Shown in pieces: positions 58,496 to 64,000 of a stretch of 64,000 nucleotides of DNA. Origin of the DNA: Streptococcus mitis (GTDB lineage: Bacteria; Bacillota; Bacilli; Lactobacillales; Streptococcaceae). The notes below the pieces were generated by a model, which was not told the origin of the DNA, did no database searches, and was given only the letters and a program-made list of their open reading frames with translations. The number at the start of each line of letters is the position of its first letter. Positions within the stretch are counted from its first letter, which is position 1. The DNA lies in the NCBI RefSeq assembly GCF_000722705.1, contig NZ_JPFW01000007.1, positions 310,001 through 374,000 on the forward strand, read 5' to 3'. The position numbers and the translations under genes were made by a program.

Positions 58496-60163
58496 ATGTT
58501 ACTTGAAATTTCGATAAAAAACTTTGCCATTATTGAGGCTATTTCCCTCAATTTTGAAAAGGGAATGACTGTCCTGACTGGTGAAACGGGTGCAGGGAAG
58601 TCGATTATCATTGATGCCATGAATATGATGTTGGGAGCTCGTGCGACGACAGATGTTATTCGTCATGGTGCACCAAAGGCAGAGATTGAGGGGCTTTTCT
58701 CAGTTGAGAATAGTCGCCTTTTGCAGGAAATTTTCGATGAGCAAGGTTTAGAATTGGGTGATGAGATTATCATCCGTCGGGAAATTCTACAAAATGGTCG
58801 TAGTATCAGTCGTGTGAATGGCCAGATGGTCAATCTGTCTGTCTTGCGTGCCATTGGGCAACATCTGGTGGATATTCATGGTCAGCATGACCAAGAAGAG
58901 TTAATGCGTCCTCAACTACACATCCAGATGCTGGATGAATTTGGCGATGCAGCTTTTTGGGACTTAAAAGAAACCTATCAGACGAGTTTTGATGCCTATA
59001 GAAAAATGCGCAAGCAGGTTCTGGAAGTCAAGAAAAACCAACAGGAACACAAGGCTCGTATCGAAATGTTGGAATTTCAAATGGCAGAGATTGAGACTGC
59101 AAACTTGCAGGCTGGAGAAGACCTGGCTCTCAACCAAGAACGAGAGAAACTTCTCAACCATAAAAATATTGCGGATACACTGACTAATGCCTATAGCATG
59201 TTAGACAATGAAGAGTTCTCGAGTCTGGCCAATGTTCGTTCGGCTATGAATGACATGGAAAGTGTCGAAGAGTATGACACCGAATACCGTGAAATTTCCA
59301 GCTCTCTGTCTGAGACCTACTATGTCTTAGAAGACATTAGCAAACGTTTGGAAGCTATTATTGAGGGCCTTGATTTTGATGGCAATCGTCTTATGCAGGT
59401 TGAGAATCGTTTGGACCTTCTTCATACCATTACTCGTAAGTATGGTGGGACTGTAGACGATGTCTTGATTTACTTTGCTAAGATTACGGATGAATACAAT
59501 CTCTTGACAGGCAATAACCTCTCGTCTGAGGACATGGAAACTGAGCTTAAGAAATTGGAAGTCAATCTTGTCGACTTGGCAGGTCAGCTTGCATCTGCTC
59601 GTCATGACTTGGCCCAGCAGCTTGAAGCAGAAATTAAACAAGAACTGCAAGACCTTTATATGGAAAAAGCTCAGTTTCAGGTTCGTTTTAGCAAGGGCAA
59701 ATTCAGTCGCGAGGGCAATGAAACGGTTGAGTTTTACATTTCAACCAACCCTGGCGAAGACTTTAAACCCTTGGTCAAGGTTGCATCTGGTGGGGAATTA
59801 TCCCGTCTCATGCTAGCTATCAAGTCTGCCTTTTCACGCAAAGAAGGTAAGACCAGCATTGTTTTTGATGAGGTGGATACGGGAGTTTCAGGTCGTGTAG
59901 CTCAGGCTATTGCGCAGAAGATTCACAAGATTGGCCAGCATGGTCAGGTTCTGGCTATTTCCCATTTGCCACAAGTGATTGCAATTGCGGATTATCAATT
60001 CTTTATTGAGAAGATTAGCAATGAGCATTCAACGGTTTCGACTGTTCGTCTCTTGACGGTTGAAGAGCGAGTGGAGGAAGTTGCCAAGATGTTGGCAGGT
60101 GATGATGTGACGGAAGCAGCCCTGACGCAAGCCAGAGAATTGTTGAGAAACAAGGAGAAATAA
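58496..60163 (+). CDS. recN: DNA repair protein RecN
   Basis: This 555-residue SMC-like ATPase acts in double-strand-break repair and in protecting incoming DNA during transformation. Walker A is GETGAGKS (residues 29-36). A long coiled coil spans about 155-380. The signature VASGGELSRL lies near 430 and Walker B SIVFDEVDTGVSG near 455. It starts six bases after argR; the phosphatase gene starts one base after its stop. Confidence 0.96.
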   Translation: MLLEISIKNFAIIEAISLNFEKGMTVLTGETGAGKSIIIDAMNMMLGARATTDVIRHGAPKAEIEGLFSVENSRLLQEIFDEQGLELGDEIIIRREILQNGRSISRVNGQMVNLSVLRAIGQHLVDIHGQHDQEELMRPQLHIQMLDEFGDAAFWDLKETYQTSFDAYRKMRKQVLEVKKNQQEHKARIEMLEFQMAEIETANLQAGEDLALNQEREKLLNHKNIADTLTNAYSMLDNEEFSSLANVRSAMNDMESVEEYDTEYREISSSLSETYYVLEDISKRLEAIIEGLDFDGNRLMQVENRLDLLHTITRKYGGTVDDVLIYFAKITDEYNLLTGNNLSSEDMETELKKLEVNLVDLAGQLASARHDLAQQLEAEIKQELQDLYMEKAQFQVRFSKGKFSREGNETVEFYISTNPGEDFKPLVKVASGGELSRLMLAIKSAFSRKEGKTSIVFDEVDTGVSGRVAQAIAQKIHKIGQHGQVLAISHLPQVIAIADYQFFIEKISNEHSTVSTVRLLTVEERVEEVAKMLAGDDVTEAALTQARELLRNKEK

Positions 60164-60164
60164 G

Positions 60165-60893
60165 ATGACAGACTATTATGTAATTGGAGATGTTCACGGA
60201 AAAGCTGGGATGCTAGAAGACCTTCTCAAAACTTGGGATGGTCAAACCCAGTTACTCTTTCTAGGCGATTTGATTGACCGCGGTGAGGATAGTCGCCGTG
60301 TCCTTGAAATGGTTAAGGACTTAGTGGACAATCAAGGGGCTATCTGTTTGTCAGGAAACCACGAGTATATGTTTTTGACTTGGCTCGATGACCCAGAAGA
60401 AAGTTATGACCACTATCGTCGCAATGGTGGAGATACAACCATTAACTCTATCCTAGGTCGTCCCTTGGATGCTCCTGTTGACGGAGTAGAAGATGCCAAA
60501 CGGGTTGCTACTGAAGCGGCAGATTTGGTTGAATTTATTCGTCAAATGCCATTTGTGGTAGAGACAGACAAGTATATCTTTGTTCACGCAGGTATTGATT
60601 TAACTTTGGATGATTGGCATGAAACAACAGATTATAAGAAAGTCTGGCTTAGAAAGCCATTCCATGAAGCCGAAAATCATACTGGAAAAATCATTGTCTT
60701 CGGACATACACCGGTTTATGGTTTATTGAAGCAAGAGCGTGGTACAGCTGAGCTTTGGACTACAGAAGACGGTAAGATTGGCATGGATGGAGGAGCTGTC
60801 TATGGTGGTGTCCTTCATGGGATTGTCTTTGCAGACCAAGGAATGACAGAACACCACTTTATCGAAAATGACGGCTTTGTCGCTGAAGATTAG
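60165..60893 (+). CDS. Metallophosphatase of the Ser/Thr phosphatase type
   Basis: This 242-residue calcineurin-like phosphoesterase has all metal motifs: GDVHGK (residues 8-13), GDLIDRGED near 36, SGNHEY near 64, VHAG near 140 and FGHTPVYG near 178. Relatives include PrpA/PrpE-type protein phosphatases and Ap4A hydrolases; I cannot choose between these. AAGGAG precedes the ATG. It is probably the last gene of the xseA operon. Confidence 0.85.
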   Translation: MTDYYVIGDVHGKAGMLEDLLKTWDGQTQLLFLGDLIDRGEDSRRVLEMVKDLVDNQGAICLSGNHEYMFLTWLDDPEESYDHYRRNGGDTTINSILGRPLDAPVDGVEDAKRVATEAADLVEFIRQMPFVVETDKYIFVHAGIDLTLDDWHETTDYKKVWLRKPFHEAENHTGKIIVFGHTPVYGLLKQERGTAELWTTEDGKIGMDGGAVYGGVLHGIVFADQGMTEHHFIENDGFVAED

Positions 60894-60914
60894 TACTCCT
60901 AGCAGGGTATAGTC

Positions 60915-60943
60915 TTGTCAAAATGTCAAAAACAATTTATAAT
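60915..60943 (+). promoter_or_regulatory. Sigma-A promoter for lepA
   Basis: TTGTCA and TATAAT with 17-base spacing, 28 bases before the lepA ATG. Confidence 0.8.
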
Positions 60944-60971
60944 AAATAGATACCCTGAAAGGAAGAGAATC

Positions 60972-62795
60972 ATGAACTTAGAAGAATTGAAAAAACGACA
61001 GGAGAAGATTCGTAACTTCTCTATTATCGCCCATATTGACCATGGAAAGTCGACTCTAGCAGACCGCATTTTGGAAAAGACGGAGACGGTTTCAAGCCGT
61101 GAAATGCAGGCCCAGCTTTTGGATAGCATGGATTTAGAGCGAGAACGTGGAATTACCATTAAACTCAACGCTATTGAGCTGAATTACACTGCAAAAGATG
61201 GGGAAACTTATATTTTCCATTTGATTGACACACCAGGACACGTAGACTTCACCTATGAAGTTTCACGTTCGCTCGCTGCCTGTGAGGGGGCTATTTTGGT
61301 GGTCGATGCTGCCCAAGGGATTGAGGCTCAAACCCTTGCTAACGTTTATCTGGCCTTGGACAATGATTTGGAAATCATGCCAGTCATTAACAAGATTGAT
61401 CTGCCAGCTGCAGATCCTGAGCGCGTGCGTACAGAGATTGAGGATGTCATTGGTTTGGATGCTAGTGAAGCAGTATTGGCATCTGCCAAAGCTGGTATCG
61501 GTATCGAAGAAATCCTTGAGCAAATCGTAGAAAAAGTTCCAGCTCCAACGGGTGATGTGACGGCGCCACTTAAGGCTTTGATTTTCGACTCTGTTTACGA
61601 TGCTTACCGTGGGGTTATCCTCCAAGTTCGTGTTATGGACGGAGTTGTTAAACCTGGCGATAAGATTCAGCTCATGAGCAATGGCAAGACTTTTGATGTT
61701 ACTGAGGTAGGTATTTTTACACCCAAAGCAGTTGGTCGTGATTTCCTTGCGACTGGTGATGTTGGTTATATTGCGGCTTCTATCAAGACGGTTCAGGACA
61801 CTCGTGTCGGTGATACCGTTACCTTGGCGACCAATCCTGCGGAAGAGCCATTACATGGCTACAAGCAGATGAATCCGATGGTCTTTGCGGGTCTCTACCC
61901 AATTGAATCTAATAAGTACAATGATCTTCGTGAAGCCCTTGAAAAATTGCAACTGAATGATGCCAGCTTGCAGTTTGAACCAGAAACATCTCAGGCACTT
62001 GGATTTGGTTTCCGTTGTGGTTTCCTTGGACTTCTCCATATGGATGTTATCCAAGAACGTTTAGAGCGCGAGTTCAATATCGACCTCATCATGACCGCTC
62101 CATCCGTTATCTATAAGGTTAACTTGACCGACGGTGAGTCTATGGATGTGTCTAATCCATCTGAGTTCCCAGACCCGACCAAGATTGCGACTATTGAAGA
62201 GCCTTATGTTAAAGCTCAAATCATGGTACCGCAGGAGTTTGTCGGAGCAGTAATGGAATTGGCTCAGCGCAAGCGTGGGGACTTTGTGACTATGGACTAT
62301 ATCGATGATAACCGTGTCAATGTCATCTATCAAATACCACTCGCTGAAATCGTCTTTGACTTCTTTGATAAACTTAAGTCTTCGACTCGTGGTTATGCAA
62401 GCTTTGACTACGAATTGTCAGAGTACCGCCCATCTAAGCTAGTCAAAATGGATATCCTTCTCAATGGAGACAAGGTGGATGCCCTCAGCTTTATCGTTCA
62501 TAAGGATTTTGCTTACGAACGTGGGAAACTCATCGTTGATAAGCTCAAGAAAATCATCCCTCGTCAACAATTTGAGGTGCCGATTCAAGTAGCAATTGGA
62601 CACAAGATTGTGGCGCGTACAGATATCAAGGCCCTTCGTAAGAACGTACTTGCTAAGTGTTACGGTGGTGACGTTTCTCGTAAGCGTAAACTCCTTGAAA
62701 AACAAAAAGCTGGTAAGAAACGCATGAAAGCCATCGGATCTGTAGAAGTCCCACAAGAAGCCTTCCTCAGTGTCTTGAGTATGGATGAAGAATAA
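60972..62795 (+). CDS. lepA: Elongation factor 4 (LepA)
   Basis: This 607-residue translational GTPase binds the ribosome and influences translocation and assembly. It has [13 protein letters not shown], the switch I segment [16 protein letters not shown] and NKIDLP. The family C-terminal domain carries [20 protein letters not shown]. The ATG at 60972 has AAAGGAAGAG upstream. An earlier in-frame start at 60915 lies at the promoter -35 and is rejected. Confidence 0.97.
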   Translation: MNLEELKKRQEKIRNFSIIAHIDHGKSTLADRILEKTETVSSREMQAQLLDSMDLERERGITIKLNAIELNYTAKDGETYIFHLIDTPGHVDFTYEVSRSLAACEGAILVVDAAQGIEAQTLANVYLALDNDLEIMPVINKIDLPAADPERVRTEIEDVIGLDASEAVLASAKAGIGIEEILEQIVEKVPAPTGDVTAPLKALIFDSVYDAYRGVILQVRVMDGVVKPGDKIQLMSNGKTFDVTEVGIFTPKAVGRDFLATGDVGYIAASIKTVQDTRVGDTVTLATNPAEEPLHGYKQMNPMVFAGLYPIESNKYNDLREALEKLQLNDASLQFEPETSQALGFGFRCGFLGLLHMDVIQERLEREFNIDLIMTAPSVIYKVNLTDGESMDVSNPSEFPDPTKIATIEEPYVKAQIMVPQEFVGAVMELAQRKRGDFVTMDYIDDNRVNVIYQIPLAEIVFDFFDKLKSSTRGYASFDYELSEYRPSKLVKMDILLNGDKVDALSFIVHKDFAYERGKLIVDKLKKIIPRQQFEVPIQVAIGHKIVARTDIKALRKNVLAKCYGGDVSRKRKLLEKQKAGKKRMKAIGSVEVPQEAFLSVLSMDEE

Positions 62796-62849
62796 GTTAT
62801 CATAATTGCTTTTCCTTATTCATAGGAAATTTATATAAGAATCAATAGT

Positions 62850-62878
62850 AAAGCAGACTTAAATGGTCTGCTTTTTTA
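62850..62878 (+). terminator. Terminator after lepA
   Basis: Stem AAGCAGAC / GTCTGCTT with a seven-base loop and a T run. The bases from 62879 to 62990 are AT-rich with no gene. Confidence 0.88.
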
Positions 62879-62991
62879 GTTTCTAGAACAGAAAAAATGT
62901 TTGGTGTGTTTGTTTAAGTGTTTGTTTTTATAAGTCAAACTATAAAAACAACAAAAATATAAAAAAAGAGACAAAAAAGAACAGAAAATCA

Positions 62992-63020
62992 TTGACAACG
63001 ATTTCATATAGTGTTATACT
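62992..63020 (+). promoter_or_regulatory. PTS operon promoter overlapped by a CcpA cre site
   Basis: TTGACA (62992-62997) and TATACT (63015-63020) are 17 bases apart, with a TG one base before the -10. The 16 bases from 62992, TTGACAACGATTTCAT, match the cre consensus WTGNAARCGNWWWCAW at 15 of 16 positions. They cover the -35 box, so CcpA should repress when glucose is present. Confidence 0.8.
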
Positions 63021-63056
63021 TATAGCATAAAGTTAATGGAAAGAAGGGAAAACCTT

Positions 63057-63533
63057 ATGGGATTAGATCATTTCTTTGACAAAAACCTTGTGTTTTGCTT
63101 AGAAGCGGATAATCAAGAACATCTCTTTGATCAGGTTGCAACTTTATTGGAAGAACGAGAAATCGTGACTCCAACCTATCGTGAAGCCTTGATCACGCGT
63201 GAAAAGTCATTTCCAACTGGCTTAGATATGGAATTTTTGGGTAAGGATTTGCCGAATGTGGCTATTCCTCACACAGATACGATTCATAATCTTGCCGAAA
63301 AAGTTGTGGTCGTTCGTCTAGACAAACCTGTGACTTTCCATAATATGATTGCGCCAGATAAGGAAGTAGAAGTATCCTTGCTCTTCTTTATCATTAATAA
63401 CTCAAGTTCAAGTCAAACTAACATTCTTGCTCAGTTGATGGACTTCTTTACAGGAAATGGCCATTTGGAAGATTTGGCTAAAATTTCTGAACCAGAAGCT
63501 CTCTATACTTATATCTCTGAAGCAACCGCTTAA
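63057..63533 (+). CDS. PTS EIIA component, galactitol/fructose-like
   Basis: This 158-residue cytoplasmic phosphocarrier of the PTS_EIIA_2 family has FPTGLDM and the phosphorylated His in VAIPHTDT near residue 67. It passes phosphate from HPr to EIIB. The ATG at 63057 is preferred to one seven codons upstream because AGAAGGG lies between them at correct spacing. It is the first gene of a three-component operon whose sugar cannot be fixed from sequence; galactitol-type systems in streptococci often serve galactose or tagatose. Confidence 0.88.
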   Translation: MGLDHFFDKNLVFCLEADNQEHLFDQVATLLEEREIVTPTYREALITREKSFPTGLDMEFLGKDLPNVAIPHTDTIHNLAEKVVVVRLDKPVTFHNMIAPDKEVEVSLLFFIINNSSSSQTNILAQLMDFFTGNGHLEDLAKISEPEALYTYISEATA

Positions 63534-63571
63534 TCTTGTCTATTAAAAATATTAAATCGGAGGAAATCCAT

Positions 63572-63877
63572 ATGATTAAAATTCTTGCTGCCTGCGGTGC
63601 AGGTGTTAACTCAAGTCACCAAATTAAAAGTGCTCTTGAAGAAGAACTTTCAAATCGTGGTTTTGATGTTCACTGTGATGCGGTAATGGTTAAAGACGTT
63701 AACGAAGACCTTATCAAAGGTTATGACATTTTTACACCAATTGCTGCTACAGACCTTGGTTTTGACCCAGGTATTCCAGTTATTGAAGCTGGACCAATCT
63801 TATTCCGTATCCCAGCTATGAGTGCTCCAGTATTTGACAATATTGAAGCAGCTATTAAAGAACACGGATTAAGCTAA
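63572..63877 (+). CDS. PTS EIIB component, galactitol family
   Basis: This 101-residue protein has the phosphocysteine loop ILAACGAGVNSS (Cys8), typical of GatB-type EIIB. It receives phosphate from EIIA and gives it to the incoming sugar at EIIC. CGGAGG precedes the ATG at 63572; an upstream in-frame TTG is disregarded. The gene for the membrane component begins 46 bases downstream. Confidence 0.9.
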   Translation: MIKILAACGAGVNSSHQIKSALEEELSNRGFDVHCDAVMVKDVNEDLIKGYDIFTPIAATDLGFDPGIPVIEAGPILFRIPAMSAPVFDNIEAAIKEHGLS

Positions 63878-63923
63878 TTTTAATTTGTTAACATTCATAT
63901 AACACAAAAAGGGAGGAACTGTT

Positions 63924-64000
63924 ATGGATGCAATCTTTGGTCTAATCAAAGACTTTTTCACACCTATCTTAGATATGGGTGGACCTGTCATCATGTTAAT
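63924..64000 (+). CDS. PTS EIIC component, N-terminal fragment (continues outside window)
   Basis: The first 25 codons of a membrane protein are visible, beginning MDAIFGLIKDFFTPILDMGG, with GGGAGGA upstream. Start, order and the hydrophobic onset match GatC-type EIIC permeases. The rest lies beyond the window. Confidence 0.82.
   Translation, partial: MDAIFGLIKDFFTPILDMGGPVIML

Overview
This window is a chromosomal segment of a Streptococcus of the mitis group (S. mitis, S. oralis or S. pneumoniae-like). Four lines of evidence support this: protein sequences and gene order typical of that group; four BOX repeats carrying the module recognised by the classical BOX-PCR primer; a ComX cin-box in front of coiA; and a CiaR-type direct repeat in front of prsA. 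I see no rRNA, tRNA, CRISPR array, prophage or intact insertion sequence. Most of the window is housekeeping DNA.

Region 1 (1-13.0 kb) is a dense plus-strand run: ybeY (3' end), dgkA, era, mutM, coaE, pmrA, rpmG, secG, rnr, smpB, a TehB-like methyltransferase, coiA, pepF, an O-methyltransferase and prsA. Region 2 (13.1-28.1 kb) holds ftsW and ppc, then a T-box-controlled tryptophan-type ABC transporter, dnaG-rpoD and an Fe-S assembly-like gene. A glycolipid operon follows (two glycosyltransferases and two tiny membrane proteins), then obgE and a 52-residue unknown. Region 3 (28.1-43.3 kb) holds ahrC and pepX on the minus strand, with a decayed pepX 3' end between them. A 1882-residue LPXTG mucin-binding-type surface protein is transcribed divergently from pepX, followed by dnaE, pfkA and pyk. 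Region 4 (43.4-64 kb) has ldh on the minus strand facing away from gyrA-srtA, then two tandem formate/nitrite channel genes, an O-acetylhomoserine sulfhydrylase, a DUF2130 protein, truB and udk. It continues with the overlapping operon xseA-xseB-ispA-tlyA-argR-recN-phosphatase, then lepA, and ends in a galactitol-type PTS operon under a near-perfect CcpA cre site.

From memory of pneumococcal gene order, the four regions match separate blocks of the S. pneumoniae chromosome, so this genome looks permuted relative to TIGR4. That needs a whole-genome alignment. The accessory content is small: the surface protein, the second formate/nitrite channel, the sulfhydrylase gene, the BOX elements and the pepX remnant.

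No clearly new multi-gene system is present. The items most worth a second look are the pepX remnant with its adjoining hairpins, the 11-codon ORF behind the T-box, the apparently leaderless glycosyltransferase gene, the symmetric dnaG promoter, the repeated surface protein and the duplicated formate/nitrite channel genes.
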